DNA of 64,000 bases from Acanthacorydalis orientalis (GCA_034766995.1 CM068316.1:27766606-27830605), one strand, 5' to 3'; shown: positions 51,555 through 64,000, numbered from the stretch's first letter. Program-made: numbers and translations. Notes: generated by a model not told the origin, from the sequence alone.

Positions 51555-52939
51555 TTAAAATTTAAATAATATTAACATAAATTAAAAATGTTTCTGATAA
51601 TCCTAAATATGAGTATATATAATATATATATGAAGAAAATCAATGCCTGGTAAAGAGAATCTTTGTACTGAGTATACCTACCGTACTTAGGTGTCGTCTT
51701 CTTTTTTCAATATATCATTGTATTATTATGGCAAAATAATTGTATTAAAAAAAATAATTAAATAATAGTATACAAATTTAACCCACTATATAAAAATAAA
51801 TATTATTAATTCCCAATCAGATTGTACAATTCTTATATAAATTTAAAATTATTTTTATTTTAAAACAGATATTAATGATAAACAATTGAAAGAAAAGTAT
51901 ATTTAAAGTAAAATATTTTCTTTTTTTAAAAAAAAAAACATTACTGATTATTTGAAAAACTTGAATTTTAAACCATAAATTTCACTTTTCCTATATACTA
52001 ATCAGTAACAAGCAATCTATAGTTCTTTCAGATCCATAAATTTAATAATATTTTTGGAAACACCATATAATTTTTACAGATGACTTGATAATCTGGATTT
52101 TTTAATAATATTTCATTGAATTTCTTATATCTTCGTATAAATAAATTAAAAAAAAAACTTATCTTAATCCGATCCTGTATTTGTCGAAACTGGAGTTTTA
52201 ATGTGTACATAAATTGAAAAGATAACCGTCCCTTGCGTCGTCATAAAAGTAATTGAAATTCGAATTGAATTTTGAAGTACCCCATGACACATGCAGTCAA
52301 GCATATAATCAGTAAACATATAAATATGTACATAACATACGTGTACGGACTGTAAAATATTCACAGTAGTTGCACTCTATGTTGAGTGGATGATTAACAT
52401 TCATCTTATAATTTATAATCTTGTGTAATTGCTCCATAAATTTTTGAATATAAATAAACGCCTACTGGACACACACATGCGTAAAATGAAATTTCACTCT
52501 AATTGAATTTGTTTTAACAAGTTTATAAATAGTTCAGTTTTTTATCGAATTTTATAAAATTAAATAATGCATTTCTATATGTCTTCAATGATAAAAGAAC
52601 GGTTACTTAAACGCAATTTACTACTAAAAATATTTCATACAAATAATGACATTTTAAAGTAGGTGTGTATTGAATTTTTTTTAAATATTCAATTTTCAAT
52701 AATTAATTATTAATCATGACTATTACTAATACATATTTTAATGGTAACACCAGTATCTTCATAGTACTAAGATGCAAAGAAAATCCTGTATGATCAATAG
52801 AAAGTGAAAAGTCATTTGCGGACAAAATAATTTAATAATTTGTTCCATTGATTGATAATCAAATCACTTCGAATAGTTATTTAAAAATGTTTCATATTAA
52901 AGTAATAAAAAGAAGCAAACATTTTTGATCTTAATTTCA
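51555..52939. other. AT-rich DNA, no feature seen
   Basis: Nothing recognised. Confidence 0.5.
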
Positions 52940-52974
52940 GGTGGTATGTATTAATGAATTTAGAGGATTGCAAG

Positions 52975-53112
52975 ATGAACGAATTTAGCCTGTGTAAAAA
53001 CTGTCCAAAGAGAAAAAAGCGAAAAGTACTCTCTAAAATGCGTCATTTAGACTGTGAAAAAACCTCTCAACATATGGTACGAATCGTACCATGTGTAGGT
53101 TGTTATAGTTAA
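52975..53112 (+). CDS. 45-codon hypothetical ORF, Cys-rich and basic
   Basis: ATG at 52975 opens MNEFSLCKNCPKRKKRKVLS and ends VPCVGCYS-TAA at 53112. It has a CxxC pair, a basic KRKKRK run and three more cysteines. A good acceptor-like sequence (TTGATCTTAATTTCAG, ending 52940) lies 34 bp upstream, so it could be part of an exon. I recognise no family, and a chance frame in a less AT-rich patch is more likely than a gene. Confidence 0.15.
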   Translation: MNEFSLCKNCPKRKKRKVLSKMRHLDCEKTSQHMVRIVPCVGCYS

Positions 53113-53126
53113 TCGTACCGTACGAT
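53074..53126. repeat. cluster of TCGTACC palindromes
   Basis: ATGGTACGAATCGTACCAT (53074-53092) is a perfect palindrome around one central base. ATCGTACCGTACGAT (53112-53126) is a second one of the same motif. Confidence 0.7.
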
Positions 53127-53618
53127 CAACTGTATCGACAGAGGGGGTTATGCGATGTTATATTATCATATTAAAACCACACAGGCGTAACTATTGAAAA
53201 CAGATCATAAAATAAAAAGACAGATCATTGATAATACAACATGAACAGATTATATGCTCAATTATGTAAAGAACAATTGTGAAATTTTAACAATAATAAA
53301 ACAAAAACATCATCGATCATTTTAAAAACATCTATTCAATCAAATCAACATTAGCATATTTTTAGATGGAACTGTGTTTCTTTTTGAAATAACATATTTT
53401 TTCTTCAATTTTATTATTAGTTCTTTCTTTATTATTTCTGCACCATTTCACAAGTTTGCACATAAAGACATTTTTTTTAATTAGTTACCTATTAGAAGTG
53501 ATATAAATTTAATAAAAAAAAAAAAAAAACTAGAATGAAAGAGAGCTTGAATGAAGTCCAAAATATACATGAGAAAATAATAATATGTCACAAACATAAA
53601 AAATTAAAGGAATATATA
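53113..53618. other. AT-rich DNA, no feature seen
   Basis: Nothing beyond the palindromes at its left edge. Confidence 0.5.
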
Positions 53619-53867
53619 TCTCTATATATATGAAAAAAATTCTGTAAAATTTCACTAAGAAAATGTGTAGTGGCTGTATTAAATTATTATTAACGATGAC
53701 ACACGAAGTTACACGAAATTTTCACGAACAATTATGATATTAGTATTATAATAATTTAAATTAGTTACTTGGGCTACCTTGCCGGCAAGTCGGGGGAGCA
53801 TGCAAAACGAACGGGGATAGATTCCCCGGGGGTCGGAGCGTATAGAGAATGGGGGCAGAGTCCCTGG
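53619..53867 (+). mobile_element. short non-autonomous Helitron-like element
   Basis: Begins TCTCTATATATATGAAAA after an A, and ends GGGGGCAGAGTCCCTGG before a T. That fits the Helitron pattern of a 5' TC end, a 3' CTRR end and insertion between A and T. Two GC-rich hairpins (GGGGATAGATTCCCC at 53813-53827, and GGG...TCCC just before the end) precede the terminus, as Helitrons require. The 110-bp 3' part is strikingly GC-rich for this window. 249 bp, no coding capacity. Confidence 0.6.
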
Positions 53868-54050
53868 TAATTAAAAAATAATAATGTAGTTATTTATAAA
53901 GGACGAAAGTGACATTTTAAAATACGTTTTGAAAATTTGTTTAATTTCAATTAATTTTCAGTCTATTTGATATTATTATGAAATTAATACTTCAAAAACA
54001 ATTATTGTAATTATTTGATCATACATCTCACTCTCTACATATATGTACAT

Positions 54051-54104
<54 letters not shown>

Positions 54105-54571
54105 GCATAGGGATCGCTTTTTGTGATTAATATTTTTCATGTCAGTTTACTCAGGTGTCAGAATTTTTCACTAGACGTCATATTTTTCCTACGAATCGGG
54201 AATAAAAAATTATTACTACTATACACGAGTGGAGTTGAGAAGTAATGTGTAGGTTCAAACATCATCAATCATTCTTTTTAACATGGACTTAAATCATTTA
54301 AAATATTTTTACTAGGTTGAAATGTAACCAGTCACAAAAATGGCCAATTGATATAATAACAAGAAAGGAATTTTAACATTTGATATTCACACTAAATATT
54401 TTATAAAGTTTGTTTAATATATTTTCATTGGACACATTTGTTGAAATTCATATTTAATTCCACGTCGAAAAAATATAACATCGTTGTTTTAAATACAATT
54501 ATTGAAAAAGTATTCGTTTAATTTAAAAAATGTACAAAAAATCTATTTTTATTTGTTACATATATACACTT

Positions 54572-54625
<54 letters not shown>

Positions 54626-55549
54626 ATCCATTTTGACCTTCCAAGTAAAATTGAAAAATATTACAAACGTCAAAAAATATTAACAAAACCAGAAAACATA
54701 TAAAAACATGCTGGATAAAACTGAGATTAATTTAAGACAAAGATAGGACTTCACAAAGGCTGTTTACTACAATCTTAAAAGATATTTTTAAATTGCTTAA
54801 TTTTGTAGATAAAGAAGTCAAAATTAAAAGAAAACACTAAGCAATCGTTATGTTAGGTAGATGATATTATTAGCTTTGTAGACAGTGTATAAAATACAAA
54901 TAACATAGCTGAATAATTAGTAGAGCTTTTTAAGAAAAAATGTTTCAATACGAATCATGATAAAAAAATATTATATTTACTACATTAGTGTTTGCTTATT
55001 AACAGAAATTACTTAAGAAACACATGCACAGCTTACAAAGAAATTTAAAATATGTAAATTGGCGATAACTTATATGCAAGAATAGATCAATTCATTAGGA
55101 AAGTTATCAAATAAAAAAATATGGTGTTAAATATTCTTTCATCAGGACAGCCTTAGAAATTTAAAACATAGTACTTCCTTTTTATGGCTACAACACATGT
55201 TTTAAAAGATACATAATAAAAATTACAATTATTTAAATAGGAGATAACGTTTCATCTTCGTTCTTATTACCACAATTATGTATCATTTGATTACCATCTA
55301 CATTTACATTATGTAACTTATTTGAATGAAATACTAATATCGGAGATAAATTTGAAAACTTTTACCTAAGTAGGATTGGGATACTGGAAAAATGGAAGTT
55401 TAGAAGACAAACATTTTTTTTTAAATAAAAAAATATACACATGACTGGTTAAGCACAGAAATCATGACATTTTCAGTATCCTTGGTTATTTTTAAAAGCA
55501 ATACATTATTTTGATGAATTATTTAAAAAAAAAATGTATATCTAAAACA

Positions 55550-55607
<58 letters not shown>

Positions 55608-55644
55608 TTAGTAGAAAAATATTTCGGTTTATTCCCTTTAAATT
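53868..55644. other. AT-rich DNA with three TA arrays
   Basis: Arrays at 54050-54102, 54579-54622 and 55553-55603. No gene recognised. Confidence 0.6.
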
Positions 55645-55987
55645 CATATACATTTACAGCTTTTTTGATTTTCATAGCTGTTTTAAGTGGTCCAGAAATG
55701 TTGGATGACTAAAACCTAACTTTTGTGTAAACTCTCGAATTGATGTGCGTGGTTCTGATTTAACTATCGCCTTCTGTTGGTCGTTATGAACAAAGGAAGG
55801 ACGTCTATGATCTTCTTATTTATCAAGACTCTCGTCACCAGCACGAAATTTTTGGAACCACCGTTGCACCGTACGTTTCTTAACATTACCCACACCAGAA
55901 GCATCGTTTGGTTTACGAGCAGTTTTTGCTGCTTTACCACCTGTTTTGAACTCATACAAAAAGTGTTCTTATTTGCTTCTTTTTCAT
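55645..55987 (-). pseudogene. mariner transposase, N-terminal fragment (M9)
   Basis: The minus strand from 55987 gives MKKKQIRT, then LYEFKTGGKAAKTARK, KKRTVQRWFQKFRAGDESLD, then RRPSFVHNDQQKAIVKSEPR and TSIREFTQKLGFSHPTFLDH. These are the helix-turn-helix region, the WF-x-KFR-x-GD block and the second helix-turn-helix of mariners. It breaks off before the WVPHEL linker, about 50 bp from a TA array. Several stops and shifts. The wording is close to that of M3, so the same broad subfamily is likely. No terminal repeats located. Confidence 0.75.
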
Positions 55988-57288
55988 CTTTTATTCAATA
56001 CCCCAATTTAAAGCAAAATTAATAATAAAACCAAAGACGACGTTATCAACATACAGACTGAAGAATGCACTTTAAAATGATATTAGCATACACACGATAA
56101 ATGACACCGTCATTGAAAAAATGAAGATTAGAATTTCGGAAAACAAAAACCGTATTTTTTTTCCTTACAACCTAATATTAAAATGAAATAGGTATTCATG
56201 TTTTAAGGTAAGAAGTACTCTTTTTCAGAGGCTACTTGCAGAATAAGAATGTGTTTTCTGATTAGATAATCTTAATTTTTGATTCTTTTTACTCTATTAT
56301 ACGTTTTACTAAATACGTTTCCTGACGGTCTCCTTCTTTTAAGACCATTTCAATTTATCATCTCCACTGCTAATTTCGGCACATATTCTATCTTCGGACA
56401 TTAGATAACTTCAGTTATCTATGTAGAGATGAAGCACGTGCTCAAACTAACAATGAAAACTAAAAATAATTATAATTTTACTATATCTTTTAAATTATAT
56501 AAATTATGATAACTTATGTCTTTGCACGATTATATTAGCAGCGGATATCATAACATTGACTAACTGATTTCGATACTTAAATATACTTTTATTATTTTTT
56601 TCTATTGTCTACTTTATCAAACTGTCTTCATTTAATACACTTTTTTCTATAAACTTCCGTGTAAGAATTATTTGATATTTTGTTGAAAAATTAAGTAGAG
56701 AGAAATAAAATTACAATACTATTTTAACTACAATAAAGATATCTAAATAAAATGAAATTACAATCAGCAATACTGTCTTTAGTTTTGGTTTATTTTAGTT
56801 TTAATTTGAAAATAAATCATTATTCACATAATTTGCTTTACAATTTCTATTTAACAATACTTATATAATAGCTGTAGCACTAGCACTGAATTGAAATTCG
56901 CAAAGAAACATACAATAGGACTTAAAAATACTCTTTCAGCAACCAAGGTGTTACAATACAAACATCGAAGTAAATAGTAATATACAAAAAGATATTAATA
57001 ACAGGTATTTAAATCAATAGCCATCAATTTTAACGTAATATATTTTAATAGCATACTATTCACTCATTCATGAATAAAATTATTATTACCTTGTAATTAC
57101 ACAACACTCTAGTTTTAATGAGCATACAATTGCTGTTAGCGTATAACCGACAAATATTTTGTTTTAAAATCTTCTCAACATATGGTAAAACCATCTTTCA
57201 ACTTATAGGTATTGTAATTTATTGATTCAGGTTGATAAAACTGGTTTTGAAAAATTAAAAAATTAGCAGCATTCCAAGCAACTTATAA
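55988..57288. other. AT-rich DNA, no feature seen
   Basis: Nothing recognised. Confidence 0.5.
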
Positions 57289-57403
57289 TAATATATATAC
57301 ACGAGCATATATAAAAATAAATACATAAATAAATAAACACACGCGCTCGCGCACACGCACACACACATCCATACATACATACATACACACATACATTACA
57401 TAC

Positions 57404-57446
<43 letters not shown>

Positions 57447-57506
57447 TGTATACATAGATATATATATATATATACGTATATATATATTTATATATATATA
57501 TATACA
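57289..57506. repeat. compound (TA)n / (CA)n / (ATAC)n microsatellite
   Basis: Includes CGCGCTCGCGCACACGCACA near 57343 and several ATAC units before a long TA part. Confidence 0.9.
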
Positions 57507-58340
57507 AATATATACATTGATGTAATTTATATTTACGTTTTAAAAATCTATTTTTTGCATATTTTTAATAGCAAAATAAAAGAACAAATTCATAATTTGT
57601 TTATTATTTATCAGAAATTGAGCAACTCTTACTAAACAACTCTCATAAAATACGGGTATTGTGATACATACACACATGTATGCTCTGTAAATTTCCTATT
57701 TCGATTCTTGTTACTAATTTAATGTTAAGTGTGCACAACAGCATACGTCTGTCAGAAAAATCAACATAAGGAAAAACCAAAAATAAAATAAACTAAGTCA
57801 TTCAATTTAATAGCATGTTTTTTGTTTGAAATGTAAGAATTATTAATATTGCAGTAAGCAAATATTTAAAATATTTAATAAAGTGGTATAAATGTTAAAA
57901 ATTAAAATTATCATTTTCATATATAACCAGTTATAGACGTAGAGAATATTGACGAACTTGATGAACTCAACGAACTCGACGGACTGGTAAAAACAACATA
58001 AAAATGTTGATATTTTTATAAAGTAAACTAAACATTTGATATCGATAGCAATAGTAAATTGATGTTGTATAGAAGACAAGCTAGCATTATTGATAAAAAC
58101 CTATATAAAATACTTTGTAAAAACAAAAACCAATCACAGTCAAAAATCTAAGTGCATAACCACCCATGTGTAAAAATACAACTTTATGGTATATCGTAGT
58201 ATTGTATAACAAAAGCACGAAAGTCGTAAATTATATAGTGAGCTTGTAAATATCTCCACGATAAAATTAATAAAAATCTTATAATTTGTAATTATGAAAG
58301 AAAGGATTTCTCTAATATATGTATTAATATTTCTCGTTTA
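57507..58340. other. AT-rich DNA, no gene
   Basis: A 9-base near-repeat (GAACTTGAT, GAACTCAAC, GAACTCGAC) at about 57954-57980 is the only structure noted. Confidence 0.5.
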
Positions 58341-58369
58341 TGTATATATATATATATATATATATATAA
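58341..58369. repeat. (TA)n array just before mariner M10
   Basis: Short TA array 6 bp from the element end. Confidence 0.9.
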
Positions 58370-58375
58370 CATATA

Positions 58376-59351
58376 TTGGGTTGGAACAAAAGTTCGTAAC
58401 GTTTGCCAATAATGTCATTATTTGCTGTTTCGCGCGCAGCTCGATTATATGACATGAATCCATGCGTTATTTTGACAGGTGACATATCAATATTTCTTTA
58501 TCTGCTTTTTTTGTGAAATTTTGTAAATTTTAAGTCTGTTAAATTTTAAATTAAAAATGGAGAAATATAAGGTGCACTTTCATCTATTAATGCTTTTTAT
58601 TTCCAGAGGAAAAAAAGCGCTCAAGAAATAAGAAAAATCACTCAAGAGATAGCAAAAAAGATATCCACCGTTTATAAAGAAGATACTGTAGCTGAAAGTA
58701 CTGTTCGAAAGTGGTTCACTCGGTTCACAAATAAAAAATTTGACTTAAAGGAACAAGAGCGTTCCGGTAGGCCTACAGTTTTTGATAATGACAAAATTGC
58801 AACACTTATTGAAAATAATCAAACTTATTCAACACAGTAAATCGCAGAGAAACTGCAGGTGTCTCGTAAAGTGTTCTGAGGCATTTGGAGACACTTGGAT
58901 ATGTGAATCGGTACGATGTTCGGGTGCTTTATAATTTAACTGAAAGAAATTTATTGGAACGTATTTCCGTCAGCGATTCACTCCTCAAAAGAAACCAAAA
59001 TGGCCCGTTTCTGAATCGATTAATCACGAGCGATAAAAGATGAATCGTCAACAATAATGTGGATCGAAAAAGATATTGGGAAAAACAAAATGAACCTCCA
59101 TTAGCCCCTCCATAGGTGGATCTTAGCCCGAAGAAGATGACTTTGTATATCTGGTGGGATTGGAAGGATGTTGTGTAATATGAGCTTCTTCCAAATAATC
59201 GAACTATAAATTTGAAAAAGTATTGTGCTCAATTGGACCAATTAAAGGCGGCAATCGATCGAAATCGTCCAGCATTCGCCAATCGGAAAGATATCTTTTT
59301 CCACCACGATACCACTAGACCTCACGTCTAGCGTTGTCTTGGATGTTATTT
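58376..59351 (+). mobile_element. mellifera-type mariner (M10), 3' truncated
   Basis: TA then TTGGGTTGGAACAAAAGTTC at 58376 is the terminal repeat style of mellifera-type mariners. The 180-bp leader and transposase follow. The element stops in the catalytic domain near 59351, where hAT-like DNA takes over. Confidence 0.8.
58557..59351 (+). pseudogene. mellifera-type mariner transposase, broken and truncated (M10)
   Basis: ATG at 58557 opens MEKYKVHFHLLMLFISRGKK. Then come STVRKWFTRFTNKKFDLKEQ and ERSGRPTVFDNDKIATLIEN, a stop, HLDMSI-region shifts, DKR/STIMWIEKDIGKNKMNLH around the first catalytic site (decayed), and TLYIWWDWKDVV-YELLPNNR and YCAQLDQLKAAIDRNRPAFA. Last is DIFFHHDTTRPHV with the second aspartate intact, followed by a stop. 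The third aspartate is missing because the element is cut. Stops and shifts throughout. Confidence 0.82.
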
Positions 59352-59354
59352 TGT

Positions 59355-59443
59355 GTTACTATTTTAATATTTTAATTATTTTCTTATTTTAATAAAATCA
59401 ACTTCAAGCTTACATGCCGCGGGCCACGTGTTTGACAACACTG
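59355..59443 (-). mobile_element. hAT-like terminal fragment
   Basis: Read on the minus strand it begins CAGTGTTGTCAAACACGTGG then CCCGCGGCATG, close to the CAGnGGTGTCAAAC...GGCCCGCGG ends of some hAT elements. Only about 90 bp remain, joined to truncated mariner M10. Confidence 0.5.
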
Positions 59444-59559
59444 TCTTATATGTTTCTCAATTTTAATGTACCTTGCTTCTTTTTTAACGCCACTGAAGTT
59501 GATACATTTTTTAAATGTTATTTAAAATTTCAATAAACATATTTTTTATACTTTATGAT

Positions 59560-59760
59560 AATTAATAGTTTTTGTAGTTTTGGTTCGTACGAGTTTCTAT
59601 TTTTCACTACTTGTACTCACACACATCTTTAATCTTCTATTAGATATGAGTGTCTCCAAGAATTTCTAAAATCGATATACAGATAGTACACGTGCCGAAA
59701 CTAGTAGTGAAAAATAGAAACGCCTTTAGTTAAAAAATGAACCAAAAAAACAAAAATTAA
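59560..59760. mobile_element. foldback MITE
   Basis: GTTTCTATTTTTCACTACT (59593-59611) is exactly inverted at 59703-59721, and pairing extends outward through TTTTGGTTC / GAACCAAAA to about 59560 and 59760. No coding content. Confidence 0.65.
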
Positions 59761-59899
59761 TAATATTTTAATTTCGGAACTAAACACAAAAATAATTAAA
59801 AATTCAACTTTCTTCTTTTGTGTTGTGTAATTTCAATAAATTATTATATACAGACTATTCCAACAAAAATGTTACTTCTGTTTGTTGAGTAACGCGCCG

Positions 59900-60899
59900 A
59901 GGTATTTGTGACGGGGTGCCGACAGAGATAGGTGTAAACGCGGTTCTTGGTAATTCGTTTCCATGTCTCGCTACACGAGAGAACAACGCGCGTTTTCGTG
60001 CGTGAGATTACGAGAGTAACAAAATAACCGTTCAACATAAGTTTCGAAATCATTACCGATTACACGGTATTGGACAAGCATCGAGTTCAACTCTGATTAA
60101 GGAATAGGCGAATAAGTTCGTAAGAGCCGGTTCGAGAGCAAAAAATGGTCCTCGTGTTCACTCAAGGTCAGTACGAACCGAAGAAATTGTGGAGTGAATT
60201 CGACAATTTGTACGGAGAGACCTGAGTTGTTCGGTTCACAAGAGAAGCGGGCATCTGAACATGACATAATCATCTCTACATTGAATTCATGCACAGGATT
60301 TAAAAATTGAAGTCTATAAGGTTCAGATGGTTCAAGATGATGGTTCAATTCATCTGGAAAATTATCGATTTTAAGAAGATAAACATCCAAGATTGAAACA
60401 TAAACGCCCTTTACATTGCTCAAAAATCACTGTGTAGGTTTCAATAATTTTTTTTGCATTATAGGGTCATACCTTTTCGAAGACAGCAAGAACTGTGCTT
60501 TGACTATCAATTCACAGAGCTGTCGCCATGATCAATGATTATTTACGACCGGAACTACAGCATCAACAAGGCTGTAATGAGGAAAATCGGTTTTCAACAA
60601 GACGAGGTCACGTGCCACTCCTTAAATGACGCTATAGCAGTGACACCTGAACGGTTCCCACAAAAATTGAAAAGAATTCAGTTCTTTCACCACCTGTTTT
60701 CTTCTTGTGGGGATTGCTAAAGAGTAAAGTGTACGATAATTCGGTATCAACAACAGCTAAACTTAAGGCGAACATCGAACAAGAAATTAACCAGTTTTCC
60801 TGTGACACTCTTAGGCGAGTCTTCATTAATTTGAAGAAACACTTTGAAAAGTGTCACTGTAACGAGCGATATTTCGACGACCTAATTTTTAAAAAATAA
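59900..60899 (+). pseudogene. DUF4817-type mariner-superfamily transposase, degenerate (D2)
   Basis: The frames start with SYTREQRAF (about 59970). Then come NKFVRAGSRAKNGPRVHSRS-like linker sequence and SVRTEEIVESIRQFVRRDPR before stops. After about 250 bp of decayed DNA, the catalytic part reads MIIYDRNYSINKAVMRKIGF then QQDEVTCHSLNDAIAV (second catalytic aspartate intact), then WGLLKSKVYDNSVSTTAKLK and ANIEQEINQFSCDTLRRVFI to TAA at 60899. The WG-x-x-KS-x-VY block is typical of this insect family. It differs strongly from D1. Terminal repeats not located. Confidence 0.75.
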
Positions 60900-61584
<685 letters not shown>

Positions 61585-61829
61585 AACTTTCTAAATGCGG
61601 TTCTCATCAACGACAACATAGATTTCTAAAGCATTTAAAAAACTCTTAATTATAGAACTTAAATCATTAATTATATTCTTTCCATCCCGTATAGTATCTG
61701 TTCTTCCGTTCTTCTCCCTCTTGATACCTGACTGCCCAGCCAATTTTGAAAATATTCAACAAGAGGCCAACATATTTTTTTTCTAATTTGTGTTCTTTTT
61801 TCAACATAAAACTATATACGTAACAGATA

Positions 61830-61950
61830 TGATTTTTGATAGCCATAGCCTGAGGGATGAAAATACGTGACTATCATATTTGATAGCTATATCCCTCAGT
61901 GAAACATCACTAGCTATCAGAAATAATAGGCATGGCAGTCAATGTGTTAA
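61830..61950 (-). mobile_element. piggyBac-like terminus with TTAA
   Basis: Ends GGCATGGCAGTCAATGTG at 61946 followed by TTAA (61947-61950). Read inward it starts CACATTGACTGCCATGCC, sharing CACATTG with the piggyBac at 3671. Inside are inverted CTGAGGGAT / ATCCCTCAG motifs (61851, 61890) and repeated GATAGC. The opposite terminus was not found. Confidence 0.55.
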
Positions 61951-62236
61951 TACTAGATAGTACACAACTTGAATCTATTTTTACACCAAAATTAGGATAT
62001 ACCATATGCATTGTCTCTTCATATTCATTTCAATCAAATTTACATTATAAGCATCTTGACTTTTTCTCTTCAGTTTCTGAATACCGACTGCTGTGAATAT
62101 ATTTAGCAATTTTTCTACCATCTCCGCTTTCCTGTTCTTAATATAATGATGAAATTTAATTATTCCAAACAATTTTATCCAATTAATTCGTGTTGGTTGA
62201 ATTATTTAATTTTTTTTTTTCTAAAAGTATATTCAA

Positions 62237-62267
<31 letters not shown>

Positions 62268-62930
62268 CGTATGTACGTGTATATTTATAAATTAATACTA
62301 TCAAAACAATGACGTTTATGTGTAGGAAAACGAAATTCTCCTGATAATACTAGAATTGTTAAGTTTAAGATCATTAGCATTAATAACTTGTTGCTTAATA
62401 AATACATCATAGATTCAATTTCTGTATACACTGTTATACCATATATTAGAGTACATTTTCTCATCAAACTAAATGTTTCATATTAACTGAATGCTTTAGT
62501 ATACAATTTATAACATACATCATACATTTCATCTTGAATGTAATAAATACTGTAGCTCGTTTCAATTTATTTCCAACTCAATAGCTGATATATCGAATCG
62601 TAAACATTCTCTTGAAAACAACACTGAAAACTTTCATTTGAAGTTAATTGAAGCATCGTAGCGTGCAAAAGAAATACTAAACGTACTTGTTACACATATT
62701 TAAGTGATTGACTTTTTATATTTGAGTAGCAAATGATATTTATTCGTAATTATACGTTCTATATATGTAGTTTTATGTAATTGATTCTACCTGTTGAACG
62801 AATACATTCATATATGAAAGCAAACGCTTGTTGTTCGTGTAGTTAATCTCTTAAACGACATTTAAAATTAATTGTTTTGCTTTTATTACAATCAGAATAG
62901 AGTACTCAAAAAATTCAGTTTATTTAAAAC

Positions 62931-62972
<42 letters not shown>

Positions 62973-63220
62973 ATGTGTGTGTATGCCTGTATGAAGGTGT
63001 GTTGGTACATGTGTGAGCGATAATAAATAATAAAATCATATCTCAAATGTAATATTTAAAAAAAATGGAAAAAATAATTCTGGCAATAAAATAATGCTAA
63101 CAATAAAAAAGAGGCTGTATAGAATGATGTATAAATCAATTTGTTAATCAATATGTCAATAATGAAACAAACCGTTATATAGGTACGTACATTAAATAAG
63201 AATTAAGTTATATGATCTAC

Positions 63221-63286
<66 letters not shown>

Positions 63287-63311
63287 CCAAAAGATGTAAT
63301 TTAAGTAAATA

Positions 63312-63360
<49 letters not shown>
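61951..63360. other. AT-rich DNA with four TA arrays
   Basis: Arrays at 62240-62268, 62933-62965, 63225-63284 and 63317-63360. No gene seen. Confidence 0.6.
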
Positions 63361-64000
63361 GTTTAATAAATATTATACTCTGGATTTTTTTAAATATTTT
63401 TCAGCCATTTTTTCACTTATGTCACTTAAGCTATCCATCAACGTGAAATAAACAACTATATGTACTACTCTCCAGGGGCTGCAGTGAATCTACTATTGTT
63501 GTCGAGTTTACGAGTATCGGGAAGAAGATGATAATATATTCCATGCTAATTAGAATAGAGTGGATATTGAAACATTAATGAATGTCAAAACCCTTAGAGG
63601 ACACTGAATTGAACAATTCCAGGCACTCAGACGAATAGATGCATCTATCAAGACTGATTGAACTTGAAACCTGGAATCAGTAACTTTGCACGTTTGTACC
63701 TATAATACAGCCTGATACGTTCATATGTGTCTAAAACGCAATCAATCTATTTGTGCTTATCTTTGTGGGTCTGCATAGAACGTGTGCTTGTCATTTAACA
63801 AACTTCTTGACAGTAGGTACACAGAATTCCACATATGAAATGCTATCTGAACAAAGCAATGCGCATCCGTGATGCGACAGAGCATATTGTTCTGGAACAC
63901 CTGCAGCCATTGGATTAATGTAGATATGTAAATTCAAACTGACGTCTCATATGTTAATGTAATCGCACTTGACTCCCAGACTATTAATTAACATTTTTAT
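63361..64000. other. less AT-rich end of window, nothing identified
   Basis: 63440-63980 has more balanced composition than the average here (CTCCAGGGGCTGCAGTG, GCGCATCCGTGATGCGAC) but no frame over 60 codons and no motif I know. Could be a decayed transposon or an untranslated exon. Confidence 0.35.

Noticed and set aside
57283..57507. Possible regulatory CG-containing tract
   Set aside because: It is a compound CA/TA/ATAC microsatellite; the CG steps are repeat variants.
60097..60423. 108-codon minus-strand frame
   Set aside because: Antisense to the decayed DUF4817 transposase D2; no recognisable domain.

Overview
The window looks like non-coding (intergenic or intronic) DNA from an arthropod, most probably an insect. 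It is very AT-rich and holds about 40 (TA)n microsatellites. It is packed with decayed mariner-family transposons of several subfamilies, plus pogo/Tigger-like, piggyBac-like, hAT-like and Helitron-like pieces, a Jockey-type non-LTR reverse-transcriptase remnant and a candidate LTR. I found no convincing host exon, rRNA, tRNA or CRISPR array. The species cannot be named from this sequence.

Layout. 1-968 is the 3' part of a mariner whose transposase frame is still open, cut by the window edge and ending directly in a TA array. 1.9-3.0 kb is a pogo/Tigger-like deletion derivative, with a sister at 43.2-44.2 kb. 3.5-4.8 kb is a GC-richer repeat (called X here) split by a 1.0 kb piggyBac remnant with intact TTAA duplications. 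5.7-7.0 kb is a dead mariner. 7.1-8.3 kb holds a 711-bp TTAA-flanked MITE, an inverted X copy and two abutting perfect palindromes. 10.6-14.1 kb holds a Tigger-like tail, a three-unit tandem repeat, a retroposon tail and a complete but dead mariner. 14.1-19.4 kb is nearly featureless. 19.5-25.0 kb has a DUF4817-type mariner relative, a second copy of the first mariner (one frameshift) and another mariner. 26.8-27.4 kb is the Jockey remnant and 28.7-30.0 kb a dead mariner.

31.6-33.2 kb is a chimera of two repeats whose other copies lie at 39.5-40.7 and 29.9-30.1 kb. 34.8-36.2 kb has paired short repeats. 37.0-38.9 kb is a mariner split by an LTR-like piece and unidentified DNA. 39.4-41.0 kb is an unclassified element with long, almost identical inverted repeats. 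46.0-46.9, 55.6-56.0, 58.4-59.4 and 59.9-60.9 kb hold more dead transposases. 50.8-51.0 and 59.6-59.8 kb are foldback MITEs, and 53.6-53.9 kb is a short Helitron-like element.

No genes here act together as a pathway. The biology is transposon burial: TA-targeting elements land in TA tracts, TA tracts expand inside or beside elements, and rearrangement breakpoints fall in them. The best candidates for something undescribed are the long-TIR element (39.4-41.0 kb), the chimera at 31.6-33.2 kb and the double palindrome at 8.2 kb. All boundaries and homologies were read by eye, so the family names rest on recognised motifs, not database searches.
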